Assembly (NCBI RefSeq): GCF_020733635.1 | Contig: NZ_JAJFZL010000001.1 | Location: 496,001-560,000, forward strand | Origin: Nocardia spumae | GTDB lineage: Bacteria > Actinomycetota > Actinomycetes > Mycobacteriales > Mycobacteriaceae | Direction of reading: 5' to 3' | Length of the DNA stretch: 64,000 nucleotides | Shown here: positions 33,601 to 44,100 of the stretch, in pieces | Layout: the number at the start of each line of letters is the position of its first letter | Numbering within the stretch: position 1 is the first letter of the stretch | The notes under the pieces: generated by a model | What the model was told of the DNA's origin: nothing | Seen by the model: the letters and a program-made list of their open reading frames with translations, nothing else | Database searches by the model: none | Made by a program: the position numbers and the translations under genes

Positions 33601-36600
33601 CGCCGCCGCGTATGTCGCGGGAGTCTGGACGTTGCCGGACGCGTGTGCGCTGGTGGTGGCACGCGGACGGTTGATGGGCGCACTGCCCGGAGGCGGGGCG
33701 ATGCTCGCGGTGGCGGTGCCCGAGGAACGGGTGGCCGCAGTACTCGCCGGAACCGGCGGCCAGGTGTCGACGGCCGCGGTCAACGGCCCGGCATCGGTGG
33801 TGCTGTCCGGCGATGCGGCCGCCATCGACGAGATCGCCGCGGGCTTCGCCGCCCAGGGCGTCAAGACCTCGCGGCTGCGCGTGAGCCATGCGTTCCACTC
33901 GGCGCTCATGGAGCCGATGCTCGACGAATTCCGCCGCATCGCACAGGGCCTGACCTATCGGCCGCCGACTCTGCCCATCGTGTCCAACGTATCCGGGGCA
34001 CAGGCCGGGGCCGAGTTGACGGATCCGGAGTACTGGGTGTCACAGGTGCGCGGGGCTGTCCGCTTCGCGCCGGGTGTCGACACGCTGGTAGGCGCCGGAG
34101 TGCGGCGCTTCCTGGAGATCGGGCCGGATGCCGTGCTGGCCGCGATGGTTCGGCAGTGCCTGGCGCAGAGCCCGGCCGTCGAGTCCGAGGCCACGGTGGT
34201 CGCGGCCGCCCGGCGTGGGACCGAGGAAGCCGTCCAGTTCGTCTCCGCCCTGGCGTGGGCCGATGCGGTCGGACTGCCGGTGGACCGGACGGCGCTGGTC
34301 ACCGGACCCGCCGAGAATCGGATATCGCTGCCCACCTACGCGTTTCAGCGCCGTCGGTACTGGCTGGCACCGGCCGGGGGCCAGGACGTGTGGCAGTCGG
34401 GACTCGACGCCGCCGGGCATCCGCTGCTCGGTGCGATGGTAGGTCTGCCCGATTCCCAGGATGTGGTGTTCACAGGCAGGTTGTCCCGAGCCGGGCATCC
34501 CTGGCTGGCCGATCATGCCATCGCCGGCGTGGCGTTGCTCCCCGGCGCGGCCTTCGTGGAACTGGTCCTGCACGTGGGGTCGACGGTCGGAGCCCCACAG
34601 CTGGCGGAACTGGTGATCGAGGCGCCGTTGCCGGTGTCGCCCGCCGGAACCGTCGAACTGCGAGCGGTGGCGAGCGGCCCCGATGAATCCGGAGCCAGGA
34701 CGGTATCGGTGTACTCGCGATCCCGCGCGACCGGTGACAACGATTCGGCCGACGCGGATTCCGCTCCCTGGGTTCGCCACGTGACCGCCACGGTCGTGGC
34801 CGGGCCGGACTCCGCCGGAGACGTCTTCGGAACCGACGCCGCTGCGATGAGCTGGCCGCCCGCCGGAGCGGCGGCGGTCGAGATCGATTGGTATCCGCAG
34901 CTGGCCGAGCTGGGCTACGAGTACGGTCCGGCCTTCCAGGGCCTGACCGCGCTGTGGCGGCGTGAGGGCGAGGTGTTCGCCGAGGTCGTGCTGCCGGAGG
35001 CAGCCCGATCGGCGGGCGTGGAATTCGATCTGCATCCCGCGTTGCTGGATGCCGCACTGCACGCGCTGCTCCTGGGCGGGCTGGTTCCGGCCACCCCGTC
35101 CGGCACGATCGCCGTGCCGTTCTCCTGGGAGGACGTCGCGCTGTACGCGACGGGTGCGACGGCCGTGCGGGTGCGCGCGACCGTATCGGAGGCGGGCTCG
35201 GGCGCCGAGCGAATCACGGTGTGGCTCACCGATTCCACGGGCGCGCCGGTGGCGCGGATGGGCGCGTTGACATTGCGCCCGCTACCGGTGGCGGCGCTGG
35301 GTGCGGCGCCGGACCGGTCCGGCGCCGCCGGGTACGGCCTGGACTGGATCACCGTCCCGGTACCGGCGCACAACGACTCCGCCGTCTGGAGCCCTTTCGA
35401 GGAGGACGAGGTCGTGACGGTGTCCGGCCGTGCGGTGACGGTGGTGCGACTGCCCGGCACGGTACCCACGGCGAGTGTGCCTGCGGCGGTGCGAGATTCG
35501 GTGATCGCGTCGGCTGGCCGGGTGCGGGACCTGCTCGACCAGGATCGCCTCGTCGTCGTCGTGACCCGGCAGGCGGTGGTGGTGCATCCCGGCGAGTCCG
35601 TGGATCTGGCCGCCGCGGCCGTGTGGGGTCTGCTGCGCAGCGCGCAGAGTGAGTACCCGGACCGGATCCTCCTCGTCGATGTCGACTCCTGGGCGGACTA
35701 TCGCGACGGTGCGGTATCGGCCGTGAGCATCGGAGACGAGCCGCAGCTGGCCGTGCGCCGGGGGACGGCGCACGCGCCGAGGCTGCAGCGTGTCGACGGT
35801 GCTGGCCGCGATGTCGGGATCGGCTCGGAGCTGGTCGGGGTGGTGGGATCGGACTCCCGGGACTGGGCGTTGAGTCTGCTCGGCAAGGGAACCCTGGCGG
35901 CGGAGAACTTCGGCCTGCGCGATCATCCGGCGCCGTTCGCATCGCTGGGAGCGGGTCAGGTCCGGGTCGGTGTGCGTGCGGTGGGCCTCAACTTCCGGGA
36001 TGTACTCGTCGCGCTCGGTACCTATCCGGATCCGGCCGCCCGCATCGGTGTCGAGGCTGCCGGTGTGGTGGTCGAGGTGGCTCCGGATGTGTCCGAGTTC
36101 GCGGTGGGCGACCGGGTTTTCGGATTCGTCGCTGGTGTCGGTTCGGTGGCGGTGGTTGATCGGCGGTTGCTGGCGCCGATGCCGGTGGGTTGGTCGTTCG
36201 CGCAGGCGGCGTCGGTGCCGGCGGTGTTCGCGACGGCGTATTACGCCTTGGTCGACCTTGCTGCGGCGCGGTCGGGTGAGACGTTGTTGTTGCATGCGGC
36301 GACTGGTGGTGTGGGTATGGCGGCGGTGCAGTTGGCGCGGTATCTGGGGTTGCGGGTGTTGGCGACGGCCAGTGAGCCGAAGTGGGATGTGTTGCGTGGC
36401 TTGGGTTTCGGTGAGTCGGAGATCGGTGATTCGCGGAGTCTGGGTTTCGAGGGGAAGTTTCTCGGGGTTACCGGTGGTCGTGGTGTGGATATCGTGCTGG
36501 ATTCGCTGGCGGGTGAGTTCGTGGACGCGTCGTTGCGGTTGCTGCCGCGCGGCGGCCGCTTCATCGAGATGGGCATGATCGACCGGCGTGACCCGGCCGA

Positions 36601-38170
36601 GGTCGCGGCCGAACATCCCGGCGTGCACTACCACGGCTTCATGCTCATGGACGTGGATCCGGACCGGTTGCGCGAGATCCTCCGGTCCCTGGTCGAGCTG
36701 TTCGAATCCGGGGTACTGACTCATTCCCCGATCACGGCGTGGGATGTGCGACAGGCGCCGGAGGCGTTCCGGTATCTGGGTCAGGCTCGTCATGTCGGTA
36801 AGAACGTGTTGACGGTGCCGGCGCCGTTGCGGGTGGATGGGACGGTGTTGATCACCGGTGGTACCGGTGGGTTGGGTGCGGTGGCGGCTCGGCACCTGGT
36901 CTCTCGGTACGGGGTGCGCAATCTGGTGCTGGTGACCAGACGCGGACCCGACGCCCCCGGAGCCGGTGAACTGTGCCACGAACTGCGCGCGCTCGGCGCG
37001 CGGGTGGAGGTCCTCGCCTGCGACGTGGCGGATCGAGATGCGCTGGATGCGGTGCTGGCGTCGATTCCGGCGGATCGCCCGCTGACCGGAGTCGTGCACA
37101 CCGCCGGGGTGCTGTCCGACGGCCTGCTCACGGGCCTGACATCGGAGCAGATCGCGGCGGTGTTGCGGCCGAAGGTGGACGCGGCGTGGAATCTGCACGA
37201 GGCGACCGAGCATCTGGATCTGTCGATGTTCGTGCTCTACTCCTCGATCGCGGGTGTGATCGGCAGTGCGGGACAGGCGAATTACGCCGCCGCCAATATG
37301 TTCCTCGACGCGCTCGCACAGCACCGGCACGCGATCGGCCTGCCCGCGACGTCGATGGCCTGGGGACCGTGGCAGGAGAGCACCGGGATGACCGGTGGTC
37401 TCGGCGACGCCGACTTCGCCCGCTGGCGCCGGGAAGGTTTCGTCCCGGTGACCGCCGAGGACGGTATGACGCTGTTCGATACCGCGCTGGCGACAGGGAG
37501 ACCGGCGTTCGCCGCGGTACGCCTGGACCGGAGTGCGCTGGACGAGCTGGGCCGTACCGAACTGCGGGCGGTCATGCGCGGCTTGGCGCGGCCGCCGCGC
37601 CGCCGGGTGAGCAACCCCCAGGGCGGGTCACCGAATCTGTCGGCACGGCTGACCGGACGGTCGACGGCCGAGCAGACCCGCATCGTTCTCGACGTGATCG
37701 GGGCTCAGGCGGCGGCGGTACTCGGCGACGACGACGCGGACTTCATCGCGGCGAACAAGGCGTTCAGCGATATCGGATTCGATTCGCTCGGCGTCATGGA
37801 GTTCCGCAACCGGCTCAAATCGTCGCTCGGCGTGCCGGTGTCGGCGACCGCGATGTTCGACTATCCGACCCCGGCGGCCCTGGCCGAATTCCTGCGATCG
37901 CAGCTCGTGCCCGCCGACGACGCCACCGAGCGGATCTCCGCGGAGCTCGAATCGCTGTCGCGCAGTTGCGCGGCGGCCGATATCTCGCCGGCGGACCGTG
38001 CGGAACTCGCGAACCGAGTGCTGGCGCTGTGGCGTGAGCTCGACGGCGGCGAGCTCGTCGCCCCCGAACCGGACACCCCGCCCGCCGGCGTGGACCGCGA
38101 GGACACGGCACACGCCATCGCCTCCGCGGACGACAGCGAACTCTTCGACTTCATCGACAACCTCAGCTGA
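21623..38170 (+). CDS. modular type I polyketide synthase, loading module plus modules 1-2 (first in the line)
   Basis: A 5515-residue PKS: KSQ-AT-DH(inactive)-ACP loading module, then two fully reducing modules KS-AT-DH-ER-KR-ACP. The first KS has SGQSSSL in place of TACSSSL (Q176), the KSQ signature of a decarboxylase that makes the starter unit. The protein has no N-terminal docking coil, as expected for the first enzyme, and ends in a C-terminal docking region (helices around [20 protein letters not shown], then a [13 protein letters not shown] tail). Start: ATG 21623 lies 3 bases after the previous stop with GGAG upstream. An in-frame ATG at 21671 has a stronger AGAGGAA site 6 bases before it and may be the true start. 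The ER regions of modules 1 and 2 are almost identical at DNA level over 524 bases. Confidence 0.96.
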   Translation: MTSEYTAPAGRDRGIPMVERANDIAIVGMSCRMPGAADLEQFWRLLREGRDAIGSAPGDRPGIGETAGFLESATEFDADFFGVPPNEARVLDPQQLLGLELSWEALEDAGLGDHSALRAGVFLGCTGTDFAEMAASRGESGIGRHSLWAVGRGVVANRISNHYGFTGPSLVVDSGQSSSLVAVHLASESIRRGECEVALAGGLNLILSPLGGERYEQFGAHSVSGRCYTFDERADGTVRGEGGGMIVVESLARAVEHGHRIYAVIRGSAVNNGNDRQVLSAPSAAVQSAVIRAALAAAEVDGGSVHYVELHGTGTPAGDPVEAAALGETYGAARRADEPLAVGSVKTNIGHLEGAAGIAGLIKTVLCLRHRELAPSLNFRAPNPRIDLDANRLRVQTSARPWPAAALRRAGVSSFGMGGTNAHVIIEEAPAAAPAIEATTSAVAGDDSLPVAWMLSAPSPETLRDQAVRLREWSAAHPDIRVAEVAYSLSRTRTPLACRAAVVGRDLATIGAGLAALADPEGESAEIESGAVTGRAAPRRVVFVFPGQGSQWAGMGAELLAAGGVFAESIAECETALAPFVDWSLTEVLRGEPGSASLERVDVVQPVLFAMLVSLARSWQAAGVQPAAVVGHSQGEIAAAVVAGGLSLSDGARVVTARSRAVAEVMAGSGAMASVGLPVGSVADRLAAFEGRLSVAAVNGPGQTVVSGVAAAMDEFLARCSADGVWAKRIPVDYASHSAAVERIRDRVLADLAPIRPGTGSVPFLSTVTADFVDTAELDAAYWYRGLREQVRFAEAIEVLLRSEPTAFVETSPHPVLVSAIESTAESVGADRTATIGTLRRGHGGPDEFATALARAYCSGVDTVAEVLAPPAPRVDLPTYAFRRRRCWTPEATAGPADVGRVGLIATDHPILGAAVPVAGRDEWLFTGRLAPETHPWLADYRPAGSAVVPAAVWIEVALSAGAQVGCAAVEELRVEAALPSSLAALHIQVNIAAPDERGRRVCTVHARPDSDTVGAVARWQLCATGVLTPQPQGVPSWANVQWPSLGIEEDTAGALYDRLAARGFRYGVAFQGVTATRQRAHDVLADVSLDETVGDRAARFVIHPALLDAMTHAAADLLAVGEGARSIAIPLRFNGIRLYRAGATVARVRIDRLGEATFRATAVTEDDEPILTIESLVAHPVEVAGQVAADPRPAADAEPIRRRRAAAEGPLAARLSALPEQRRDALVLGMVAEAAAAVLGHESSDAIDPDLPFTAFGFDSVSGVQLRDRLVRVTGVALPTTLMFDHPTPSAVARLVRARAEGVELVAARPVRQHHSEEPIAIVGIGCRFPGGVGSAEELWDLVAGEVDAITPFPTDRGWDLERLFDPDPDKPSTVYTREGGFLNDPGAFDAAFFGIGPREAAAMDPQQRLTLEVAWEALEHAGIDPTALRGTDTGVFMGAGSSGYSRAVTGEYEGFRLTGTSPSVISGRVAYLLGLEGPAVTIDTACSSSLVALHLACQALRRGEASMVLAGGVSVAASPSLYVDFSRQRGLAADGRCKAFAAAADGVTWSEGVGVLVVERLSDARRLGHDVLALVRGSAINQDGASNGLTAPNGPSQERVIAAALADAGVVAADVDAVEAHGTGTTLGDPIEAQALIAAYGADRVRPLRIGSVKSNIGHAVAAAGIGGVIKMVAALRHETLPKTLHIDAPTPHVDWSAGSVRLLTESEPWPAGDRVRRAGVSSFGMSGTNAHLILEEAPPVESTVAEQDTDVDRLADTAWVVSARSPEALREQAVRLAEWLDSRDAVEVAEVAHSLLRHRAQLEWRGAVVGREPGDLISGLRGIAEMPRPSSDGLGVVVGRAATRRVAFVFPGQGGQWPGMAAELLTASAVFADAIAECEAALAPFVNWSLTAVLRGEPGAASLERVDVVQPALFAVMVSLAGVWRASGVEPAVVIGHSQGEIAAAVVAGGLSLSEGARVVALRSRVVAEHLAGDGGMASVGSSAETVAQRLSGFGGRLSIAAMNGPGQTVVSGEATAVDEFLAGCAADGVWARRIPVDYASHSPAVESIRDRVLAELDAVTPTAGSVPFFSTVSAEYIDTETLDASYWYRGLREPVRFAESIEKLQRAGVNAFVEVSPHPVLTMSVELTAGAIGMADRVVAVGTLKRDRGGPEQITSALAQAHCAGIEVSARALAPAAARVDLPTYAFAHERYWLRPNTVPDVWQSGLEDAGHPLLGAMVRVPDSPEVLFTGRLSRGSHGWLGDHAVSGVVLVPGAALVELVLHVGSVVECPRLAELVIEAPLPLPPTAAVELRVVASGADPAGFRSVSVYSRVEEQQWVRHAVASMTPEAETPGDASGASWPPVGATAVPIDDAYAELAELGYEYGPVFQGLTALWRRDGEVFAEVALPELARSAAAQFALHPALLDAALHAVLLGGMAPATRVGEVAVPFSWQEVALYATGATVLRVRAVASGPADDRIALTLADTAGTVVAEVGALMLRPMPTDALMAGRPRTDGNGYSIDWVVAAETEPTAPAVWSRGEDGETVAVGDLDATVIRVDEVDVAGDTAATVRAVVTDLAARVRRLLTRDGLIVVTTRAAMGVHPGAPVDLPAAAAWGLLRTAQSEHPDRILLVDVDDWAGYRQDVARALALGAEPEVALRSGTAYVPRLRRGVGDTVRAGDVVRDKDWTLTHLGRGTLAGDNLALTETSAGSRALEPGQVRVGVRAAGVNFRDVLVTLGMYPDATATIGVEAAGVVVEVAPDVSEFAVGDRVFGFVAGVGSVAVVDRRLLAPMPVGWSFAQAASVPAVFATAYYALVDLAAARSGETLLLHAATGGVGMAAVQLARYLGLRVLATASEPKWDVLRGLGFGESEIGDSRSLGFEGKFLGVTGGRGVDIVLDSLAGEFVDASLRLLPRGGRFIELGLTDLRDPAEVADAHPGVRYESFVLPELAPDRLHEILTAVAALFESGVLTHSPITAWDVRQAPEAFRYLGQARHVGKNVLTVPAPLRVDGTVLITGGTGGLGAVAARHLVSRYGVRNLVLVSRRGPQAPGVAALRAELLGLGARAEVVACDVADRDALDAVLASIPADRPLTGVVHAAGMLSDSLFDTMSPEQIAAVLRPKVDAAWNLHEATEHLDLSMFVLYSSIAGVIGNPGQANYAAANVFLDALAHQRTVTGLPATSIAWGLWQEGTGMTGALGAADIARLRRAGFAPLGDEDGMALFDAALAGGAGEFVGVRLDRSAMAEAGSGHTRPIMRGLMRPSRRRADSAAADSPKLAAQLRDRSADERDRFVLDMIRAQAAAVLGHAGADSIAVDKPFRDIGFDSLGAMEFRNRLAEATGLQLPSTLVFDYPTATAMAKLVQSLIAPPVADTPVERGPSRASADDPIAIVGMSCRFPGGASSPERLWELLASGVDATGDFPSDRGWELDRLFDPDPDRPGTSYTRRGGFLDDAGDFDAGFFGIGPREAAAMDPQQRLLLEASWEAFEDAGIDPTTLRGSDTGVFVGASSSGYSDRVTGELEGYRLTGTTHSVISGRVSYVFGFEGPAVTIDTACSSSLVALHQACRALRLGESALALASGVSVAASPYLYVDFARQRGLAADGRCKAFSAAADGVAFSEGVGVLVLERLSDARRLGHDVLALVRGTAVNQDGASNGLTAPNGPSQERVIAAALADAGVAAADVDAVEAHGTGTTLGDPIEARALINAYGGDRDRPLHIGSIKSNIGHTIAAAGVGGVIKMVQALRHEMLPETLHAKEPSPHVDWSAGAVRVLSQARPWPSGDRVRRAGVSSFGISGTNAHAILEEAPAIAPAPVAAVTEDSSPVAVPWLVSAKSESALRAQADRLRQWVLDHPEARVADIASALATSRARFDRRGAVVGRDRDELLAGLADLAAGAPGVIEAGAGSGRTAFLFTGQGAQRPGMGAGLYAAFDPFAAAFDEVCSHIDPLLGRSLQELVFDPDGAALLDRTEYTQPALFAFEVALFRLTESFGVVPDVLIGHSIGELAAAYVAGVWTLPDACALVVARGRLMGALPGGGAMLAVAVPEERVAAVLAGTGGQVSTAAVNGPASVVLSGDAAAIDEIAAGFAAQGVKTSRLRVSHAFHSALMEPMLDEFRRIAQGLTYRPPTLPIVSNVSGAQAGAELTDPEYWVSQVRGAVRFAPGVDTLVGAGVRRFLEIGPDAVLAAMVRQCLAQSPAVESEATVVAAARRGTEEAVQFVSALAWADAVGLPVDRTALVTGPAENRISLPTYAFQRRRYWLAPAGGQDVWQSGLDAAGHPLLGAMVGLPDSQDVVFTGRLSRAGHPWLADHAIAGVALLPGAAFVELVLHVGSTVGAPQLAELVIEAPLPVSPAGTVELRAVASGPDESGARTVSVYSRSRATGDNDSADADSAPWVRHVTATVVAGPDSAGDVFGTDAAAMSWPPAGAAAVEIDWYPQLAELGYEYGPAFQGLTALWRREGEVFAEVVLPEAARSAGVEFDLHPALLDAALHALLLGGLVPATPSGTIAVPFSWEDVALYATGATAVRVRATVSEAGSGAERITVWLTDSTGAPVARMGALTLRPLPVAALGAAPDRSGAAGYGLDWITVPVPAHNDSAVWSPFEEDEVVTVSGRAVTVVRLPGTVPTASVPAAVRDSVIASAGRVRDLLDQDRLVVVVTRQAVVVHPGESVDLAAAAVWGLLRSAQSEYPDRILLVDVDSWADYRDGAVSAVSIGDEPQLAVRRGTAHAPRLQRVDGAGRDVGIGSELVGVVGSDSRDWALSLLGKGTLAAENFGLRDHPAPFASLGAGQVRVGVRAVGLNFRDVLVALGTYPDPAARIGVEAAGVVVEVAPDVSEFAVGDRVFGFVAGVGSVAVVDRRLLAPMPVGWSFAQAASVPAVFATAYYALVDLAAARSGETLLLHAATGGVGMAAVQLARYLGLRVLATASEPKWDVLRGLGFGESEIGDSRSLGFEGKFLGVTGGRGVDIVLDSLAGEFVDASLRLLPRGGRFIEMGMIDRRDPAEVAAEHPGVHYHGFMLMDVDPDRLREILRSLVELFESGVLTHSPITAWDVRQAPEAFRYLGQARHVGKNVLTVPAPLRVDGTVLITGGTGGLGAVAARHLVSRYGVRNLVLVTRRGPDAPGAGELCHELRALGARVEVLACDVADRDALDAVLASIPADRPLTGVVHTAGVLSDGLLTGLTSEQIAAVLRPKVDAAWNLHEATEHLDLSMFVLYSSIAGVIGSAGQANYAAANMFLDALAQHRHAIGLPATSMAWGPWQESTGMTGGLGDADFARWRREGFVPVTAEDGMTLFDTALATGRPAFAAVRLDRSALDELGRTELRAVMRGLARPPRRRVSNPQGGSPNLSARLTGRSTAEQTRIVLDVIGAQAAAVLGDDDADFIAANKAFSDIGFDSLGVMEFRNRLKSSLGVPVSATAMFDYPTPAALAEFLRSQLVPADDATERISAELESLSRSCAAADISPADRAELANRVLALWRELDGGELVAPEPDTPPAGVDREDTAHAIASADDSELFDFIDNLS
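21690..25545 (+). other. PKS loading module: KSQ-AT(methylmalonyl)-DH(inactive)-ACP
   Basis: KSQ: active-site Cys replaced by Q176; HGTGTP and NIGHLEG histidines kept, as needed for decarboxylation. AT: S633 in GHSQG and YASH near 23822, the methylmalonyl pattern, so the starter should be propionyl. A full-length DH fold follows (about 24340-25170), but its catalytic His is Tyr (Y941 in the [11 protein letters not shown] loop, normally D-H-x3-G-x4-P) while HPALLDA is kept. ACP: S1261 in GFDSV. A loading module has no beta-keto group to process, so this DH looks like a relic of an extension module. Confidence 0.88.
25576..31685 (+). other. PKS module 1: KS-AT(methylmalonyl)-DH-ER-KR-ACP
   Basis: KS C1488; AT S1941 with GHSQG and YASH; DH H2248 in [12 protein letters not shown] with the NADPH-binding [18 protein letters not shown] (about 29650-30590); KR whose motif reads L-S-D (keeping the second Asp of LDD, still B-type) with NYAAAN; ACP S3313. 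It should add a methyl-branched unit and reduce the beta carbon fully. The methyl is at C14 of the predicted acid. Confidence 0.88.
29819..30342 (+). repeat. 524-base direct repeat, copy 1 (ER of module 1)
   Basis: By eye identical to 36044-36567 except one base (T at 29836, C at 36061), offset 6225. A second matching block, 30503-30725, continues into the KR with one further difference (30711). Third codon positions in the block use T and G more than the flanks, which prefer C and G. Both features fit recent gene conversion or import of one ER sequence. Confidence 0.9.
31738..37910 (+). other. PKS module 2: KS-AT(malonyl)-DH-ER-KR-ACP
   Basis: KS C3542; AT S3989 with GHSIG and HAFH; DH H4298 in [12 protein letters not shown] almost identical to that of module 1; KR with L-S-D; ACP S5388 in GFDSL. 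The DH contains an acidic, Asp/Ser-rich insertion (around [14 protein letters not shown]) absent from the other DHs. It should add malonyl and reduce fully, giving C12-C13 saturated. It hands the chain to the next protein through the C-terminal docking region. Confidence 0.88.
36044..36567 (+). repeat. 524-base direct repeat, copy 2 (ER of module 2)
   Basis: Second copy of 29819-30342. Matching resumes at 36728-36950 and in patches of the KR (37019-37099, 37145-37265), all at the same 6225-base offset. DNA between the patches has diverged, the pattern expected for patchy conversion rather than a fresh module duplication. Confidence 0.9.
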
Positions 38171-38195
38171 CTTGGCACGAGCAGGAGCCCCACCG

Positions 38196-41100
38196 ATGGC
38201 CGACAACGACGAACTCCGCCGGTATCTGAAGAAGACCGCCCTGGAGTTGTACGAGACCAAGCAACAACTGCGCGAGCTCGACGACCGTGCCCGTGAGCCC
38301 ATCGCGATCGTCGGTATGGCGTGCCGTTACCCGGGGAATGTGCGGTCACCGGAGGAGCTGTGGCGGGTGGTCGAGGGTGGTGTGGATGCCGTCGGGGACT
38401 ATCCCACCGACCGGGGCTGGGATCTGGAGCGGCTGTTCGACCCCGATCCGGATGTACCGGGCACGATATACACCCGCCGTGGTGGCTTCTTGGAGTCGGT
38501 GGCCGATTTCGACGCCGACTTCTTCGGGATCAGTCCGCGTGAGGCCGCCGCGATGGATCCGCAACAGCGCTTGATCCTCGAGGCGTCCTGGGAGGCATTG
38601 GAGGACGCCGGGATCGATCCACTGTCGTTGCAGGGCAGCGACACCGGTGTGTTCGCCGGGGTGGCGCACCAGAACTACGGACCGGCGGTGGGTTCACCGG
38701 CGATCACCGCCGAGACCGAAGGCCATGTCTACCTCGGTGTTTCGAACAGTGTGCTGTCGGGGCGCATTGCCTACACCCTCGGTCTCACCGGTCCGGCCCT
38801 CTCGGTCGACACCGCGTGCTCGTCGTCCCTGGTCGCCCTGCACCTGGCCTGCCAGGCGTTGCGCAACGGTGATACCTCGCTGGCCCTGGCCGGCGGTGTC
38901 ACCGTGATGTCGGATCCGTCGCTGCTGATCGCCTTCGCACGACAGCGCGCGCTGTCGGTCGATGCCCGGTGTAAGGCATTCGCGGCGGCCGCCGACGGGA
39001 CGGGCTTCTCCGAAGGTCTCGGCGTGCTGGTGCTGGAGCGACTGTCGGACGCGCGACGGCTCGGCCACACCGTGCTGGCGGTGGTGCGCGGCAGCGCCGT
39101 CAATCAGGACGGCGCGAGCAACGGACTGACCGCGCCGAACGGCCCGTCTCAGGAACGCGTCATCACGCAGGCGCTGGCCAATGCCGGGATGAAGCCGGCG
39201 GATATCGACGTGGTGGAGGCCCACGGCACCGGCACCATGCTCGGTGACCCGATCGAAGCGCGGGCGCTGATCGGTGTCTACGGTGCGCGCAGTAGTGAGA
39301 CGCCGCTGTGGCTGGGGTCGCTGAAGTCGAATATCGGGCATACCTCGGCGGCGGCGGGTGTCGGTGGTGTCATCAAGATGGTTCAGGCCATGCGCCACGG
39401 CCTGCTGCCCAAGACCTTGCACGTGGATGCGCCGACGCCGCATGTGGACTGGTCGGCCGGCACGGTGAGGCTGCTGCAGGACAGTGCGGCGTGGCCCGCG
39501 GGCGATCGACCGCGCCGAGCGGGCGTGTCCTCCTTCGGGGCCAGCGGCACCAACGCGCATGTCATCCTCGAGGAGGCACCGGCGGATCCGGTGCGCGAGG
39601 AGTCCCCGGACCGGACCGAGCACACCGATTCCGCGGCAACGATTTCCGGCCCGGCGATCGACTCGGACATCGTGGCGTGGCCGGTGTCGGCGGCCTCCGA
39701 ACCGGGGCTGGCGGCCCAGGCCGATCGTTTGCGGCAGTGGCTGGCCGGCACGCCCGATGCCGACCCGTGCGATATCGGGTACTCGCTGACCACGACACGG
39801 GCACGGCTGGATTGGCGTGGTGTGGTCGTGGGACGCGGCCGCGCGGAGCTCGAGGCCGGGCTGGGCGCCCTGGCGGACGCAACCACGTCCGCGGCCGAGG
39901 TGGTCCGCGGGCGCGTCGTCCCCGGCAACACCGCCTTTCTGTTCACCGGTCAGGGTGCGCAACGCCCTGGGATGGGCAAGGACCTGTACGCGGCCTTCCC
40001 GGTGTTCGCGAGCGCGCTGGATGAGATATGCGCCGTCTTCGATCCGCTGCTCGGGCGGTCGCTGCGGGATCTGATGTTCGCCGCGGACGACTCGGAGCTA
40101 CTGGATCGCACGGAGTTCACGCAACCGGCACTGTTCGCCTTCGAGGTGGCGCTGTACCGGCTCATCGAATCCTTCGGCCCGGTACCGGATCTGCTGCTCG
40201 GCCACTCCATCGGCGAGTTGGTGGCGGCGTATGTCGCGGGTGTGTGGTCGCTGCCGGACGCGTGCGCGCTGGTCGCGGCGCGCGGGCGGTTGATGGGCGC
40301 GTTGCCCGGAGGCGGGGCGATGCTGGCGGCGGCGGTATCCGAGGACGCGGCGAACGCGCTGATCGCCGGCTACGGCGATCGTTTATCGGTCGCCGCCGTG
40401 AACGGCCCTGCGGCAGTGGTGCTTTCCGGTGCCGCGGAAGCAATCGGCGAGATCGAGCGAGCGCTCGCCGGCCGGGGTGCCAAGACCAGCAGGCTGCGGG
40501 TCGGCCACGGATTCCACTCGGTGTTGATGGAGCCGATGCTGGACGAATTCCGCACGGTCGCCGCAGGTTTGACCTACCGCACACCGTCGGTTCCGATCGT
40601 GTCGAACGTGACGGGTGCGCTCGTCGCCGACGACGAGCTGAGCGACCCGGCCTACTGGGTGCGCCAGGTTCGGCGCGCGGTGCGGTTCGCTCCCGGTGTC
40701 GACGCGCTGGTGGCCGCCCGGGCGCGGCGCTTCCTGGAGGTGGGCCCGGATGCCGTGCTGGCGGCCATGACTCGCCAATGCCTGGCCGAGACTCCCGATA
40801 TCGAGAACCGGTCGGTGGTCGCGGCGGCGGCCCGGCGCGGTGCGGACGAGGCGGCGCAGTTCATCGCCTTCCTGGCCGGCGCGCACGTCTCGGGCCTCGA
40901 TGTGGACTGGCGGAGGTTGTACGCCGACCGATCCGACCGGCGCATTCCGTTGCCCACCTACGCATTTCAGCGTCGGCGCTACTGGCTGCCGCCCGTCGAC
41001 GGCCTCGGTGACGTGCGCCGTGCCGGTCTCCTGTCGATCGACCACCCGATGCTGGGCGCGGCCGTCGCGGTGGCGGGTAAGGACGAGTGGCTGTTCACCG

Positions 41101-44100
41101 GACGGCTGTCGACGACATCGCAGGCGTGGATCGCCGATCACACGGTCTTCGGCGCGATCCTGCTGCCGGGCACGGGATTCGTGGAGCTGGCGGCGACGGT
41201 CGGCGCCCGGCTCGGCGTCGACATCGTCGACGAATTGGTGTTGCAGGCCCCACTGCGGCTGGACGGCCGGGCCGAGATCGATATTCAGATCAGCGTCGAA
41301 GCCCCCGACGACGCCGGACGGCGGCGATTCGTCGTCACGTCCAGGCCCGCCGGTGACGAGGACACCGGTGCGGGCGCGATCACGCACGCGCACGGTGTTT
41401 TCGCGGGCCTGCCCGACGACGATCCGATCGGTGTCGCGGAGGCCGAACCGTGGGCGGACGACGAAGCGAGCCCGGCGGATGCGCTGTACGACGATTTGGC
41501 GGCGCGCGGGCTCGGGTACGGGCCCGCGTTCCAGGGGGTGCGCCGGCTGTGGCGCGCCGGTGCCGATGTGCTGGCCGAGGTGACGCTGCCCGCCGAGATC
41601 GCCGCGGACGCGCCCCGATTCGGCCTGCACCCCGCACTGCTGGACGCCGCACTGCATGCCGCCGTGGACGAACTCGGCGCGGATCTGCCGAACGGAACTG
41701 TGCCACTGCCGTTCTCGTTCCACGGCGTGCGGTTGTACCGGCGCGGAGCGTCGGCGGTGCGGGCGCGAATTCGCCGCACCGGCAGCGACAGCGTCCGGCT
41801 CGAACTGCGTGACGACACGGGCGCCGCGGTGGCGACGGTCGAGGCGCTGCGGGCCCGGCCGGTCGACAGCCGGACGCTCGGCAAGGACCGGTCCATCGGC
41901 CGCCGGGCTCTCTACGATCTGCGGTGGGTTCCGGTCGAAGCCCGGACGGCCGCGCAGTCGCGGCGGATCGTGGTGCTCGGACCGGACTCCGATGCCGGAG
42001 CCGAGATCGAGGCGATCGACGGGACCCTCCCCGAGGCGGTGGCGTGGTTCGCCGACGCCGGCGAAGACGAATCCGATTCGTCGGCGACGGTATCCGCGCA
42101 GACTCTGCATCGCGCGGTGCACACCGCGCTGGCGACGGTGCGCTCCTGGTTGCGCCGGCCGTCCGCGGCCGAGACCCGGTTGGTCGTCGTGACCCGTGCT
42201 GCGGTGGGCATGCCGGGGGAGGATCCCGATCCGGCCGCCGCGGCGGCGTGGGGGCTGCTGCGCAGCGCGCAATCGGAGCATCCCGGTCGCATCGTGCTGC
42301 TCGACGCCGCCCGCGGCGCCGAGGTGGGCGCCGCGGTGCTCTCGGCGGCGCTCGATTCCGGTGAGGAACAGCTGGCCGAGCGTTCGGGCGTCCTGCTGAC
42401 CCCGCGGCTCACTCCGCACGCCGACGTGGATACCGCCGAGCCGGCGAACTTCGGTTCGGGCGCGGTGCTGATCACCGGCGGCACCTCCGGTCTGGGCGCC
42501 AGGGTGGCTCGCCATCTGGCCGCGGAGCGGGGAGTGCGTGAGCTGGTGCTGGTCTCGCGGCGCGGTGCGACCGCCGACGGTGTCGCCGAACTCGTCGCCG
42601 AGCTGGCCGAGCTCGGCGCCCGCACGAGAGTGCTGGCCTGTGATGTCGGTGATCGCGCCGCCGTGCGAACGATGCTGGCGGAGATCTCCGAGGGGCCGGC
42701 GCTGACGGCCGTCATCCACGCGGCGGGCCTCCTCGACGACGGCACCGTCGATACCCTGACGCCCGAACGGGTCGATCGTGTGCTCGCGCCGAAAGTCGAT
42801 GCGGCACTGCACTTGCACGAGCTCACGCTGGATCTGGACCTGTCGGCCTTCGTCCTGTTCTCCTCGATCGCGGCGGTACTGGGCTCGGCCGGGCAGGGCA
42901 ACTACGCGGCGGCGAATTCGGCTCTGGACGCCCTGGCGCGCCGGCGGGTGAACGCGGGCCTGCCCGCGGTGTCGGTGGCGTGGGGACCGTGGAGCAGCGA
43001 CGGCGGCATGACCGCCGACTTGGACGCGGCGGCGATTCTCCGGCTGTCCCGCATGGGTTTTCGCGCACTGGCCGCCGCCGACGGACTCGCACTGTTCGAT
43101 CTGGCCGCTGCTGCGGGCGCCCCGTACCTCGCCGCGGTGGACTTCGATGCGGCGGCGTTGTCGGTGCAGGCTCGCGCGGGCCTGCTCCCGGGTGCGCTGC
43201 AATCGCTGGTCCCTCGATCGCGCCGCGCCGAGGGCGGTGGCGATCTGGCCCGGCGGATGGCGGGGGCCGCGCCGGACCAGCACGACGGGATCGTGCTGGC
43301 CTTCGTACGCGATCAGGTCGCCGAGGTGCTGGGGCACGCGTCGGGAAACCTCGTCGACGCCGAAAAGCCCTTCAGCGAAATGGGTTTCGATTCCCTGGGT
43401 GTCGTGGAGTTCCGTAATCGCCTCACCAAGGCCACGGGACTGCGACTTCCTTCGACCCTCGCCTTCGACCACCCGACAGCCGCGGCGGTCGCCCGGTATC
43501 TGCGTGCGCGGATAGCCGGCGACGGTGCGTCCGTCAGCCGGGCACCGCGCCGGACCCGGGTCGATGAGCCCATCGCGATCGTCGGAATGGCCTGCCGATA
43601 TCCCGGCGGTGTGGCGTCCGCCGACGAACTGTGGGATCTGGTGGCCTCGGGTACCGACGCGATCAGCGAGTTCCCGTCCGATCGCGGCTGGAAGCTGGAT
43701 CGACTGATCCATCCCGACCCCGAACATCCGGGGACGTCCTATGCGCGGGAGGGTGGATTCCTCACGGGCGTCGCGGATTTCGATGCCGGATTCTTCGGTA
43801 TCGGCCCCCGGGAAGCGACCGCGATGGACCCGCAGCAACGCCTGCTGCTCGAGGTCTCGTGGGAGGCGTTGGAGCAGGCCGGCATCGACCCGACCTCGCT
43901 GCGAGGCACCGACACCGGTGTCTATACCGGTGTGATGTACCAGGACTACGAGGTCCTCACCCGGCAGGCCGGACATGAGACCGAGGGTTATGTCGGAACC
44001 GGCGCCGCGGCGAGTGTCGTCTCCGGGCGAGTGGCCTACACCCTGGGGCTGGAAGGCCCCGCGATGACAGTGGATACCGCCTGCTCGTCGTCGCTGGTGG

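Noticed and set aside
37998..38195. In-frame upstream extension of the third PKS gene by 66 codons
   Set aside because: It lies inside the end of the second PKS gene; ATG 38196 has AGGAG in front and starts the docking coil directly.
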